A DNA stretch of 64,000 nucleotides, taken from the NCBI GenBank assembly GCA_030849465.1, contig JARVLF010000004.1, positions 186,001 through 250,000 of the forward strand, in the 5' to 3' direction. This DNA is from Moesziomyces globuligerus (Eukaryota > Basidiomycota > Ustilaginomycetes > Ustilaginales > Ustilaginaceae). The notes beneath the pieces were generated by a model. The model was given only the letters and a program-made list of their open reading frames with translations. It searched no databases and was not told the DNA's origin. The position numbers were made by a program, and so were the translations under genes. Shown one piece after another: positions 1 to 9,452 of this stretch; positions within the stretch are counted from its first letter, which is position 1, and each line of letters opens with the position of its first letter.

Positions 1-1
1 G

Positions 2-862
2 GCGGCGGATTGGACGCCGAGGGTCTCGCACTTCAGGCTGGCGATGCACATGGGTACCGCGTTCCTCGTCTACCTCGCCATGCTCCACACGGGCCTCGCC
101 GTGCAGCGCGACTACAAGGCAGCGACGTTGACCGGTACCGTCTCGGGCGTTAAGGCGAGGACGCATGCGGCGCTGCAGCAGCTGGCGAATACGCTCAACC
201 ATCCCTTGCTGCGTAGGCACGCGCGCATCACCAAGCTCGTCGGCGCGCTCGTCTTCACCACGGCCATGTCGGGCGCGCTCGTAGCCGGTCTCGATGCCGG
301 ATTGGTGTACAACGAGTTCCCGACTATGGGCGAGGGTCGTATCGCCCCGCCCATGGACGAGCTCATGGATGATCGCTTCGCACAGCGTCCAGATGGTTCG
401 GACAAGGTCTGGAGAAACCTCGCCCAGAACCCCGTCACTGTCCAGCTCATCCACCGTACGCTCGCCGTCACCACCGCCTGCACCGTCCTCGCACTCGCCT
501 GGAAGACGCATCGCCTCTCGAGAGCCTACAGCCTCGCAGCACGCTCCGCGGCGTCGACGTCGCAGCCACTCTTGCCCGCCCTCCCACCCCGCGTCGTCAA
601 GCTCGCCAATGCTTCCGTCGTCGTCGTTGCGGCGCAGGTCACGCTCGGCATCTCGACGCTCATCTACATGGTCCCCATCCCCCTCGCTTCCGCCCACCAG
701 GCCGGATCGCTCGCTCTCCTCTCCGTCCTCCTCGCCATCGTCTCTGCCCTCCGTCCCATCCCCAAATCCATCCTCGCCGCTTCCGCCGCACGCCACTCGC
801 GCATCCTCAACAAGGTCTCCCACCACCCTCGCCGCTCAAACTCTAGACCTGCATGTCCCTAG
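2..862 (+). CDS. COX15: Heme A synthase COX15, C-terminal part (cut by window edge)
   Basis: The reading frame is open from the first bases of the window, so the 5' end lies outside it and 286 residues are visible. COX15 is an inner mitochondrial membrane enzyme that oxidises the C8 methyl of heme O to give heme A for cytochrome c oxidase. Visible hallmarks are the helix beginning RLAMHMGTAFLVYL, the DAGLVYNEFPTMG loop typical of the family, and the later histidines in QLIHRTLAV and SAHQAGSLALLS that fit heme ligands. Several hydrophobic segments follow the expected eight-helix plan. The tail after the last helix is Ser/His/Arg rich and diverges. It ends 120 bp from the oppositely oriented transporter gene. 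Family assignment is strong; the first visible ATG (44) is not the real start. Confidence 0.93.
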   Translation, partial: AADWTPRVSHFRLAMHMGTAFLVYLAMLHTGLAVQRDYKAATLTGTVSGVKARTHAALQQLANTLNHPLLRRHARITKLVGALVFTTAMSGALVAGLDAGLVYNEFPTMGEGRIAPPMDELMDDRFAQRPDGSDKVWRNLAQNPVTVQLIHRTLAVTTACTVLALAWKTHRLSRAYSLAARSAASTSQPLLPALPPRVVKLANASVVVVAAQVTLGISTLIYMVPIPLASAHQAGSLALLSVLLAIVSALRPIPKSILAASAARHSRILNKVSHHPRRSNSRPACP

Positions 863-982
863 TTGTACTTGTACGAATCCATCTCATCCCACCACTCTGG
901 ACGTTGCGATCGTGTGCATGTGTGCATGAAGAGTCTTTTCCTACAAGGTGATACAAATACAATGCTATTGTGTACGGAAGGT

Positions 983-2854
983 CTAGCCCGAGAACTTGTA
1001 CTTTGCTCGCAGGCGTTCTCCGTACCTGTAGAGGATGATGGGGACGGGGAGACCGAGGAGGCCGATGCCGGCGAGGAGGGTGCAGGACCAGGCGTAGCCG
1101 AGGTCTTCGAACATGTACTCTGCCGCGAGCGGGAAGGCGGCAGCGAGGACGGAGCGGACGAGCACGGCGCACGCGGTCGCCGAGGCCGAGTAAGGTACAA
1201 AGGCGTCGACGAGGTAAACGAGGATGGTCTGGAAGCAGAGGATCGTCGCGCATCCGACGAGCAACGAACCTGCCAGAGGGATCAACCAGTGCGTCTGATT
1301 GGCTCCACTCCATCCGAACAGCGTCAGCCCCACGGGCAGGATCAACATCCCCACAAAGCACAGTGGCAACCTGTACTCTGGTCGACCCTTCTTCCCGCCT
1401 GCCGCTGCTGCTGGCTTGGGCACGGACTTGGGATTCGAGTTCGTCGTGGTGAGACGATCCGGATTGACCGTGGGCGTCACATTGCCAAACGCCGAATTGG
1501 CGCCATCGACACCAGCGTCGCTCAAGCGCTTGGGCTGTTGGGCGTCTTTCTCCACATCGGCTCGCTCGTCCTGAGCTGCTGCCTCGCGCTGCCGCACCAT
1601 GCGCGCAATCGTCTCGCGACGATAGAAGAGCCACCAACCCAGCCTACCATCGACGATGACGAGGCGCGCGTAGATCTCGTCCTGCAAGAGCGCATTTGTA
1701 AACGCTGCGATGAGAAAGCCCAGCCCAAGACCGAGGTACGAAAGCCCCGAGATGCCCAGCGCCCAGTTGTACGTCGGCAGCTTCTGGGGCGAGGGAGCAT
1801 CGGGCTCGTCCTTGCGCGTCTGGAAGAGCAGCGGATGCTGCGTGATAAAGAGGTAGATGATGCCATAGCAGAAGCCGAGGTAGTACGAAAAGATGGCGCA
1901 GATCGGATTGGTGAACAGCAGCCGAAACGGGCGCGACTGAGCGAGCTTGAGCTTGTGGATGATCTCGCGGCTGGGCAACCACGCCTTGACGCATCTCGTG
2001 GCGCGGGCCTTGAGCGTGTTGTCGAGCACAGCGTCGGCCGTCGCCGGATCGAGCTGCTGGATCTCGTGGAGCCTGTTTGCGATCGCCTGCTCGCGCTTCT
2101 TGCGCAGCAGGACGGGCGCGTACGTCTCGTCGAGGAAGAGCACAATGATGACAAACACCGCACCGGACATGATGGTCAGCGTGTGCAGCAGCCATCTCCA
2201 ATCCCTCGTGCCCGCGGCGATGAAGCAGCCGAGAATCGAGCCCAGCACGGGGCCCATCAGCGGCCCGAGTCCGTACAGCGACTGAGCGCGTCCTCGCTCG
2301 TTGGGCGCAAACATATCGCCGATACTGCCCGCGCCCAGACTCGGGCCAGTGCTGCCCGCCGCGCCGGCGAAGAAGCGCAGCACGTTGAGCGCCGCAAAGC
2401 TCGGACTGAACGCCGACGCGAGGTTGAAGGCGATGAAGACGGCGCTCGTGATGACGTATACGGGCTGGCGGCCAACGGTCTCGGAACACGGTGCGAGGAT
2501 AAACGGACCGACGCCGAGGCCCATGACAAAGAGCGATACGGGCAGCACCGAGAGCGTGCGCGAGTCGAGGCTGAAGCTGTGGTCGACAAAGCCATTGCCG
2601 GGGACGAGGATCGACGAGCCGAGCGGCGAGACAAAGCCCATGAGCGAGATGATGAGCGTCGTGAGCCACTTCTTGGCGTGCGTCCAGTGGCGCGAGTCCT
2701 CGCTGCCCTCGAGCCGGATCGCCTCGATCTCGGCCGCCGTCAACGGCAGCAAGGGCGGCGTCGATGACCCGGCATCGTCGGCGACGGGTGGTGGTGAGCG
2801 TGCGTCCGTATGCGTATGGCCGGGCATAGGTGATGTCGGTATTGACGTCGCCAT
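983..2854 (-). CDS. Major facilitator superfamily transporter, DHA1 drug/polyamine antiporter type
   Basis: Single exon, 623 residues. The ATG at 2854 is preferred; the frame stays open upstream but only with a TTG. The protein has a Pro/Ser-rich cytosolic N-terminus of about 60 residues, then 12 predicted membrane spans. The signature GRQPVYVITSAVFIAF follows the second span, and LDETYAPVLLRKK sits at the start of the central loop. Both are typical of fungal DHA1 H+ antiporters of the Tpo/Flr class. A long polar loop (roughly residues 395-475, charged then Asn/Thr/Pro rich) interrupts the C-terminal half and is larger than usual. Likely location is the plasma membrane. The substrate cannot be read from the sequence. 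It converges on COX15 and is upstream-adjacent to Gemin2 on the same strand. Confidence 0.88.
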   Translation of the reverse strand: MATSIPTSPMPGHTHTDARSPPPVADDAGSSTPPLLPLTAAEIEAIRLEGSEDSRHWTHAKKWLTTLIISLMGFVSPLGSSILVPGNGFVDHSFSLDSRTLSVLPVSLFVMGLGVGPFILAPCSETVGRQPVYVITSAVFIAFNLASAFSPSFAALNVLRFFAGAAGSTGPSLGAGSIGDMFAPNERGRAQSLYGLGPLMGPVLGSILGCFIAAGTRDWRWLLHTLTIMSGAVFVIIVLFLDETYAPVLLRKKREQAIANRLHEIQQLDPATADAVLDNTLKARATRCVKAWLPSREIIHKLKLAQSRPFRLLFTNPICAIFSYYLGFCYGIIYLFITQHPLLFQTRKDEPDAPSPQKLPTYNWALGISGLSYLGLGLGFLIAAFTNALLQDEIYARLVIVDGRLGWWLFYRRETIARMVRQREAAAQDERADVEKDAQQPKRLSDAGVDGANSAFGNVTPTVNPDRLTTTNSNPKSVPKPAAAAGGKKGRPEYRLPLCFVGMLILPVGLTLFGWSGANQTHWLIPLAGSLLVGCATILCFQTILVYLVDAFVPYSASATACAVLVRSVLAAAFPLAAEYMFEDLGYAWSCTLLAGIGLLGLPVPIILYRYGERLRAKYKFSG

Positions 2855-4254
2855 GGCTGTATGGAGGACGCTGCTCCACAAGTCGGCACGAGCACGGCGT
2901 CAAGGATGGTCGCCGATAGCGTCAAGGTGTCAAAGTTGTCGCAAAAGACCGGGCGAGCGCTTAAGGTCAAGACGACATGGCGGGTTTGCGGAACCAGGTT
3001 CCACGATGTGGTGTTGTATATGAGGCGGAGAAGAACAGCGTCTGGTCGACGTGGTTGGGAGCAAGGCTGTCCGACGAGCTGTGCGTGAGAGTCAAACCGG
3101 CGGCCAAAGAACCCCAAGCGGAGTGCGGATCACAACCACGAGGTCGATGCCGTACGAACGGCTCTGCAGAGTGGGGCTACGTGCCGGCCTACCAAGAGGA
3201 TGGTCGGAGGTGCTATTCGTCAGCAGGCTAGGGGCAAGCCGAGGAAGATGCGGGATGCCGGGACGTTGCTGCGTAATTGCGGAAGCCCAATCGAAAGCCA
3301 GCACCGACTGGTCTCTACGTTCGCGGCAGCGAAGGGCTGCAGGCGGGCCCCAAACGATGAAGAGCAATGGCCGGGGAGGACGCTCAGAGCGCTACTTGCC
3401 GTGAGGACAATGGTCGCGTAAGTGGGGAGGGGCGCTAGCGGGGAGAGGCTCGTTGGTGTGCAAAGGTGTTGGCAGGGTCGAACGAGTTGCGGCATGCACC
3501 TCCAAGGCGGGAAGCGCATGGGGGCGGCCGAAGCAAGTTTGCGCCGGCCGAGGACGGGTCGGCAGGGGCATGAAAAACGGCGCCGGAGACTCAGGTTCGC
3601 ACCATGCACGACGGCGGCGGCAAGGGGCGTAGGATTCCAAAGAGCTGGCCGGCGTGAGAGCGATAGAAGAGCGAGGCTAGGTGCCGTGAGCCGGCTGCTG
3701 GCAGTCGCGGCGCGAGATGATGCACGTCGATTGAGATGCCGACGGTTCGCGGTGAGTTTTGCAGCTTCTCTCATTCGACGCAGCCACCTCGTCCGCCCTC
3801 GCCGCCCCACCACCTCCATTCCATCCGATCCCAGCGCCACCCTGTTCCACGCTTGATGTCCACCAGTGCACAAGTATCGCTATAAAAACTCGACTATGCG
3901 AAGTCAAAAAGCATGGCGGCGACCACTGCGGATGGTGGGGCAAAGCATGACGGGCCAGGGTGGGCGGGATGCCGAACCAGCGTGAATGGTGCCGACGTTG
4001 GGCTCGCACAAGTTGAGTAGCGCGCGCGCGGGGTTGGCAGCAGGTATTGGTTCGGCAGGGCGGTGTATTGGGCATTTGAAATGCACATTTCGAGCCGCCT
4101 GCCGTTGCCGCTGCGCGTTGAGCTCCGCTTGGCTTGGCATCCGCGCTCGCCGGCGCGCGGCCTAAAATAGCGGCAGCGCTTAGCTCCTGTAGCCTTCTCA
4201 TCGAAGAATGATCTGCCCGATGAAAGCGAATCGGAAGATCTTCCAAGAGGACCA
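2855..4254. other. Intergenic, 1.4 kb; no supportable gene
   Basis: This stretch lies between the start of the transporter gene and the stop of Gemin2. Open frames here are Arg/Pro-rich and match no family I know. A clean TATAAAA stands at 3881-3887 on the plus strand without a recognisable gene behind it. Confidence 0.5.
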
Positions 4255-5319
4255 TCAAGTGACACGGCGCATGTCGGCCACGGCATCGTCCCATAGATCC
4301 GACTGGCCCCACACGCCTGCAACGATGGCGACGACCATCCAAGCGCCCGCCTCGTCGCTGCGCATGCTCTGCTCTTCCGCCGCCGCCGCATCAGGCTCGT
4401 CGAGCTTGATGCGTGAGCGCAGCGCCTTTCTGCGGATCCGCGAGAGCGTAATCGCCGCGACGCACGCGCGCGCGAGCGTCCTGAGCGTACTGATCTCCTC
4501 ACTCACCAGTCTGCCGTCCAGGCGTAGGAGCAGGGCGAAGAGCCAGCGTGCGTGCAGCGGCTGGATCACCTCGTCGCCGCTGCCGCCGTGGCTGTCCGGA
4601 ATGGCGACGCGGTGGGCGAGCCAGTAGGGAAAGGCGTCGAGGAGGCCGAGGATCTGCTCGGTGCTGAGCCTCAGCAGCAATGCACCGCTGGGTTCGCGGA
4701 GGCGCCACTCGTGCGCCTTGCTCGCCTGCTTGGCTGCCTCGTCGGCCGACGTGGCCGGCGGTGGCCGCCCGTGGATCCACGCGTACCACGCGGCCGTGTT
4801 GCCGATCTTGGGCAGGTCGTCCTTGGTGAGCTTGACGGGCGCCGTCGGTGGGTTGCTGAGCGCCTCGCGCGCATTGCGAAAGTGCGTCTCGAACACCGCA
4901 CGCCATTCGTGCGACGGCACGAACAGAGTCCGGTCCGCCCCATCTTCGGTCTGAGCACCCGTACGCCCCGATAGTCGTTCGGGAGGGCTGGAGCTTGCTT
5001 TCGCGTACGGGTTGTGGGCGGCAAAGGAGACGGCTGGCGCCGCTGCTGCTTCGCGCCGTACGATGGCCAGGTACTCTTCTCCGTCCGTGGGCTGGCCGCT
5101 GAAGTCGGCCGGCAGCACAGCGACCGGCAGCGATTGCACGCCGTAAGACTCGTCGCCCTTGGAGGCTGAGCCAGCTCCGTGCTCGCTGTACCGCGCCTTC
5201 TTGTGCGCTCGATCTGATGTCGTCGCCATGTCTGGACCGAGGGCGTGTGGAAAGCGCTCGGGAGAAGCTGAGTCGAAGTGATTGGAGGGGTTGCAGTGAC
5301 CTCTCTTGTCAGGGTCCAT
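4255..5319 (-). CDS. Gemin2/SIP1/Brr1 family protein of the SMN complex
   Basis: Single exon of 354 residues starting at a genuine ATG. Gemin2 binds SMN and the Sm proteins and assembles the Sm ring on spliceosomal U snRNAs in the cytoplasm. Family signs are the early GEEYLAIVRREA stretch after a Pro-rich start, the central helix region containing WYAWIHGRPPP, the ARWLFALLLRLDGRL helix followed by SEEISTLRTLARACV, and a C-terminal IVAGVWGQSDL segment resembling the ...QRDL end of animal Gemin2. The N-terminal 60 residues are divergent and basic. It shares a 244-bp divergent promoter with mitochondrial uS14. Assignment rests on pattern similarity to SIP1; sequence identity is modest, as usual for fungal members. 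Confidence 0.82.
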   Translation of the reverse strand: MDPDKRGHCNPSNHFDSASPERFPHALGPDMATTSDRAHKKARYSEHGAGSASKGDESYGVQSLPVAVLPADFSGQPTDGEEYLAIVRREAAAAPAVSFAAHNPYAKASSSPPERLSGRTGAQTEDGADRTLFVPSHEWRAVFETHFRNAREALSNPPTAPVKLTKDDLPKIGNTAAWYAWIHGRPPPATSADEAAKQASKAHEWRLREPSGALLLRLSTEQILGLLDAFPYWLAHRVAIPDSHGGSGDEVIQPLHARWLFALLLRLDGRLVSEEISTLRTLARACVAAITLSRIRRKALRSRIKLDEPDAAAAEEQSMRSDEAGAWMVVAIVAGVWGQSDLWDDAVADMRRVT

Positions 5320-5563
5320 CGCCGACTTTTCCAGCCGGTGGAGGCTGCAAAGCTTCCAACTGCGCCCAATTTTTCTTTGAATAAATGTGAGACCCTACAG
5401 ACTGACACAAACTTAAAAAACGGATCCGAATACTTTTGGCAAGAAGTCGACTTTTCGCTGCCACCATCCTGCTCCGACCTTGAATACCATCGTCCACACC
5501 CTTGCTCGTCTCGACCCCGACACCGCTGCTCGCTTTTCTTCGAAGCAAGCGCCTTGACACAGT
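5320..5563. promoter_or_regulatory. Divergent promoter, Gemin2 / mitochondrial uS14
   Basis: Only 244 bp separate two outward-facing ATGs. The segment is locally AT-richer than its surroundings near 5370-5420 and has no canonical TATA box that clearly serves either gene. Confidence 0.55.
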
Positions 5564-5964
5564 ATGCCGGTCAAGCCCAACGCGCGCATGCTGCGCGACA
5601 TGGCCACACGCCAGGCCGTGCAGTCCAACGAACTCGTCCGCCGTGCCTTCAAGTACATCGCTCGCAACACCACCCTACCCCAGAGGGTGCGCCACCAGGC
5701 GCAACTCCAGCTCAACCAGTTCCCCAATAAGACCCGTCCCGTCAGTGTATCCAATCGCTGTGTCGAGACAGGACGTGGCAGAGGTATCATCTCCGAGTTC
5801 GGTCTCTGCAGAGTAAGTCTCTTTCCGCCCACGCATCTCCTCATGCCTGAAGCACAGTGCAAGCTGACACTGCACTTGCTTGCGTTTCGTGCACCGAACA
5901 GTATCAATTCCGCATGAAGGCGCTGGCCAACGAACTTCCCGGCGTCAAGAAGGCATCGTGGTAA
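5564..5964 (+). CDS. MRP2: Mitochondrial ribosomal protein uS14m (MRP2/S14)
   Basis: Two exons: 5564-5812 and 5902-5964, with an intron of 89 nt (GTAAGT ... ACAG, phase 0). The product has 103 residues. uS14 sits in the head of the small ribosomal subunit near the 3' domain of the rRNA. The C-terminal half shows the S14 signature: VSNRCVETGRGRGIISEFG, then LCR across the splice junction into YQFRMKALANELPGVKKASW. No zinc-binding CXXC pair is present, as in other mitochondrial and zinc-less S14 proteins. The short basic N-terminus may act as an uncleaved targeting signal. If the intron were retained the frame would run on to 5917 and lose the YQFR tail, so the splice is required. Confidence 0.93.
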
Positions 5965-6718
5965 TCAGCGCGCCCACAGAAAAGCTTGGCAAGTGCCATT
6001 CATAGACTCCTCCCGATCTCGACCATGTACAATAGCATCTGGCGCATTACAACGCAACGCTCCACCTCCATCGACAGCTGCCGTCTTCAAGAGCAGCAAG
6101 AACGTCGACGAAAAAAGGCCGGCTTTTGTCGGCACAAGCGCGAATTGGGATCAGTCGTAAGGGTGGACTGGGGCCAAAGCGACACGGACAGCCTGTCTCT
6201 TTGATCGTGGCGACGGGCCCTTCAGTGTTCAGTCAAGCTTCTGAGCAGAGTAGGACCGTCTGGAGTACGCTGCAGGGCGTGGGCGTAGCCTTGCAGGGAG
6301 ACAGCTGCGATCTGAACATCGTAGTCACGGGAGAACTGAGCTTGGCGCGCGTACAAACCGTACCATCGCTTTACGCGAACGTACGCAGCTCGACCTGGCT
6401 CGCTGCAGGAGATGCAATGGGTATTCCTGTCGTGTCTGCTGTTCTGCCGACTCTCGACACTGTGCGTCGTTGAATGCCGTCGAAGCTGGTTAGCGATGAG
6501 ACTGTTGAGGCATCGAGTTCTTCCGAGCCAGCTGGGCCTCAACATCAAAGTCTAACACCCTGGTGGAATCGATTCGCGCTCGGAATTCGGCTTGGTCGGT
6601 CGGTTGCGCCTAGCACACCCTGCCTTGGTCCTTCCCACCCCACCGCATCCCATCCAACATCGAAACTTGTCCGTTCACGGCGCTCTCTGCCTTGGTTTCG
6701 CACAGTTGAATCTCGGAC
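5965..6718. other. Intergenic, uS14m 3' flank and TAF9 promoter
   Basis: No coding region or RNA gene is recognisable in these 754 bp. Short open frames lack family features. Confidence 0.5.
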
Positions 6719-7482
6719 ATGGCGGTGTACCACGACGACGCGCAGGACACAGGGCTGCGCGGGCCTGTGCCGCGCGATGCGCGTCTCATCGCGCTCATCC
6801 TTGCCTCGATGGGCGTTTCGGACGTCGAACCCGCGGTGCTACTCCAACTGCTCGAGTTCGCGCACCGCTACACGTACGACGTGCTCTCGGACGCCCTCGT
6901 CTACTCGGACCACGCATCTTCGCGTCAATCTGCAAGCGCCATTGCGTTGGAAGACGTCAACTTGGCCATCCAGTCGCGCGTCAACTACTCGTTCACCAAA
7001 CCCCCCGAGAAAGACGTAAGCTCCACCAACCTCCCACCCCTGCCGACGTCTCTTCTCCATTTTACTCACCTTTTCTGTGCTTCTTGCATGTGTAGATGCT
7101 GTTGGCGTTGGCGAGTACGGTCAACTCGGTGCCACTGCCTCCGATCTCGGATCGTCATGGCGTGAGGCTCCCGCCCGCTCAACACTGCCTGACCAACGTC
7201 AACTTTAGCCTCGTGCCCAATCCGCCTCCTGCAGACGCGGATGATTTCGAGGAACCGTACACAGCCTCGCAACAACAGACCCTGTCACAGACGCAGGAGA
7301 GTACGCAGGCTTCGTCGTTATTCGACTCCAACCCCGCCGCACCTGCAGACCGAGATGCAGACGACGCCGATGTCTCCATGTCCACCACCCAACCCTCGCA
7401 ATCCCAACCCTCCACCAGCCAAGCCGACGATCCAGCTAGAGGCACCAAACGTAGCCTGGACGAAGACCAAGACTACGACTAG
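6719..7482 (+). CDS. TAF9: TFIID/SAGA subunit TAF9 (histone-fold)
   Basis: Two exons: 6719-7015 and 7096-7482, with an 80-nt intron (GTAAGC ... TGTAG, phase 0). The product is 227 residues. TAF9 pairs with TAF6 through a histone-fold dimer in TFIID and SAGA. Residues about 15-95 form the fold: PRDARLIALILASMGV, then LLQLLEFAHRYTYDVLSDAL and ALEDVNLAIQSRVNYSF. The conserved post-fold segment begins at the exon 2 start (LLALASTVNSVPLPP) and continues with VRLPPAQHCLTNVNFSL, a TAF9 hallmark. The remaining tail is acidic and Gln/Ser rich and ends in a short basic patch. It converges on BBP, with 119 bp between stops. TAF8, another TFIID subunit, lies 23 kb away. Confidence 0.94.
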
Positions 7483-7601
7483 CCCCCCGCCCTCACTTGC
7501 GATCTTGTATTTTTAATGTCACCTCGAGCCAAGTCTTGACCACAGACCCACAGACTGCCAAACACGAATCGGGACTTTCAGCGCGTGCATTCGGGGGGAC
7601 G

Positions 7602-9452
7602 CTACTGTGGATGGGCACCGTACGCTGCAGCTGCCGAGCCGTCTTGTGCGGCGGCGGCGGCTTGCATTCGATAGTACTCCTCCCACTCCTTGGTATAGTC
7701 TACTGCCGCACCGTCTGCTGCCGGTGCAGCCTGGGCGGCGGCGGCGGCGGCGGCGTTGGGATCCGCATACGCAGCTTGAGCAGCGTAATACGCGGCCCAC
7801 TCTGCCGAATAGTCCTTCTGCTCTCCCTCCTGCCCTGCCGCGGGTGCGGCTGGCTGAGCAGCAGCCTGGTCGTAGGCTGCATAGGGCTGCTGCTGACCAT
7901 ACGCCTGCTGTTGACCATACTGGCCGTATCCGCCGCGATCGCCGCGGTTGTTGTAGCCGCCTCGCTGGCCCCATCCGCCGCGCCCACCCGCGTCGCCGCG
8001 CGGCGCACCGAATCCAGGCTGCATCCACACCTCGGGGTTGCGCCACGGCGGGATCTTCTTGCCATCCGCACCCACTGCTACCTGCCCAACCGCGGCGCCT
8101 GTGGCCGCACCCGGTGCCGGTGCAGCTGCGCCAGCCGCAGGCTCGCCGAGCTCGGCCATGAGGTTGGCGTACTCCGAGTCAAACTGCCTGTTGCCCGTCG
8201 ACCCCTGCGCCGGCGCTCCGCCCGGTGGGCCCATGCCGCCGACGCGACCCTGGGTGCAGTCGCGAGCCAGATGACCCTGGCCTCCGCAGCGGTGGCAGAT
8301 GATGTGCGCGGTCCAGTTGCGCTGCTCGGGACACTCGAACGCACGATGGCCCTTGTTGCCGCAGTTCTTGCAGAGCTGGTTCTCGTCGTCGCGCAAGGTG
8401 CCGTTGAGCGCCGCGAGCTCGCGGAGCTGGTTGCGCTTGTGATCGTTTTCGCCCTCGGGCGTGGAGGCGGCGGTCTCGATGACCTGGTTGATGAGGCGGA
8501 TGCACTTCTTTACCTTGGCTTCGTCGTCGGCGGTGACTACGCAGTGCATCTCCTCCTCGTCCTCGTCGCCGCCCCTGCCCTTGCCGTCCTTGACCGAGCC
8601 GCGGCCGCGGATGGAGATCTTGGCGCCGCTCTCGCGCTCCATGGTCTTGAGCGTGTTGCCGCGCGGGCCGACGAGGAGGCCGAAGAACTTGATCTCGGGA
8701 AACTCGCGCACGGGGAGGTAGACCTTCTCGGTGGGGCGCTGGTTGCGCCTGATGGCCTGGTAGTCCGAGGGCGGACGGAAGTTGGGGTCGAGCTTGAGCT
8801 GGCGGTCGACGAGCGCCATGCGTTCGTCCTCGAGCTTCTTGCGGTAGCGCACCTCGCGCGTGTTGGTGCGGCGGCCCTGGTTGTCGTACGTGGGTGGCGG
8901 CGAGGGCGAGCGCTCGCGGTCGGGCGGGATGAGGTCGCCCGAGCGCAGCTTGCGAGCGATCTCGTCGAGGCGCACCTGGATGGCATACTTGTCCAGGTCT
9001 TGTGCCGAGACGTTGGCGCCGATCGCGGTGGGGATGGTCACCTTGTCCGTGGCATCGCCCCAGCGAGACTTGCGTTTGCGGGGTCCAGCGTCGGCGCCCG
9101 TTGCATCCGCGCCTGGCGCAGAAGAGGAAGACGGGTAGGAGGAGGTATACTGCGGGCCACCATCGCGGTCGCGCTTGATGCCGATGCTGGCTGCGACAGC
9201 TGCGGCGGCTGCGAGCGCAGCGTCGCGCGGATCGGAGGAGGACGAATGGGTAGGTGGCGACGAGTGGTACGGTTGCGAATGCTGCTGGTAGGGAGGCTGG
9301 TAGGATCGAGACGAGTCGTACTGGGAGGGCGAGGGTGCCGAGCCCGGGCCATCCGGGCCGCTGCCGGCGCCACCACCTCCTCCCCATCGACGGGCGCCCT
9401 GTAGCGGCTGGGCATTCATGCCGGTGCGTTGCGCATTGCTCCTCCACGACAT
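7602..9452 (-). CDS. MSL5: Branchpoint-bridging protein SF1/BBP (MSL5)
   Basis: Single exon, 616 residues from the ATG at 9452 (MSWRS...). The frame is open back to 9713, but that segment reads as leader. The protein recognises the intron branchpoint in the commitment complex and bridges to the U2AF large subunit and U1. In order: a Gly/Ser/Tyr-rich N-terminus, a KRKSRWGD motif (the U2AF-binding ULM, Trp in a basic stretch), the SF1 helix hairpin, a KH-QUA2 domain with the GPRGNTLKTMERESG loop, and two CCHC zinc knuckles (CKNCGNKGHRAFEC and CHRCGGQGHLARDC). The last 150 residues are Gln/Tyr/Ala/Gly-rich low complexity with RGG-like repeats. Longer than budding-yeast Msl5 (476) because of the disordered ends. 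Confidence 0.95.
   Translation of the reverse strand: MSWRSNAQRTGMNAQPLQGARRWGGGGGAGSGPDGPGSAPSPSQYDSSRSYQPPYQQHSQPYHSSPPTHSSSSDPRDAALAAAAAVAASIGIKRDRDGGPQYTSSYPSSSSAPGADATGADAGPRKRKSRWGDATDKVTIPTAIGANVSAQDLDKYAIQVRLDEIARKLRSGDLIPPDRERSPSPPPTYDNQGRRTNTREVRYRKKLEDERMALVDRQLKLDPNFRPPSDYQAIRRNQRPTEKVYLPVREFPEIKFFGLLVGPRGNTLKTMERESGAKISIRGRGSVKDGKGRGGDEDEEEMHCVVTADDEAKVKKCIRLINQVIETAASTPEGENDHKRNQLRELAALNGTLRDDENQLCKNCGNKGHRAFECPEQRNWTAHIICHRCGGQGHLARDCTQGRVGGMGPPGGAPAQGSTGNRQFDSEYANLMAELGEPAAGAAAPAPGAATGAAVGQVAVGADGKKIPPWRNPEVWMQPGFGAPRGDAGGRGGWGQRGGYNNRGDRGGYGQYGQQQAYGQQQPYAAYDQAAAQPAAPAAGQEGEQKDYSAEWAAYYAAQAAYADPNAAAAAAAQAAPAADGAAVDYTKEWEEYYRMQAAAAAQDGSAAAAYGAHPQ

Noticed and set aside
863..2767. 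634-codon plus-strand open frame opposite the MFS transporter
   Set aside because: Its composition is Arg/Glu/Ala-rich shadow of the GC3-biased transporter gene, which shows clear membrane spans and signatures on the other strand.
3220..4342. Overlapping minus-strand frames between the transporter and Gemin2
   Set aside because: Low-complexity Arg/Pro/Ser translations, no conserved motif, and they run into the Gemin2 3' end in other frames.
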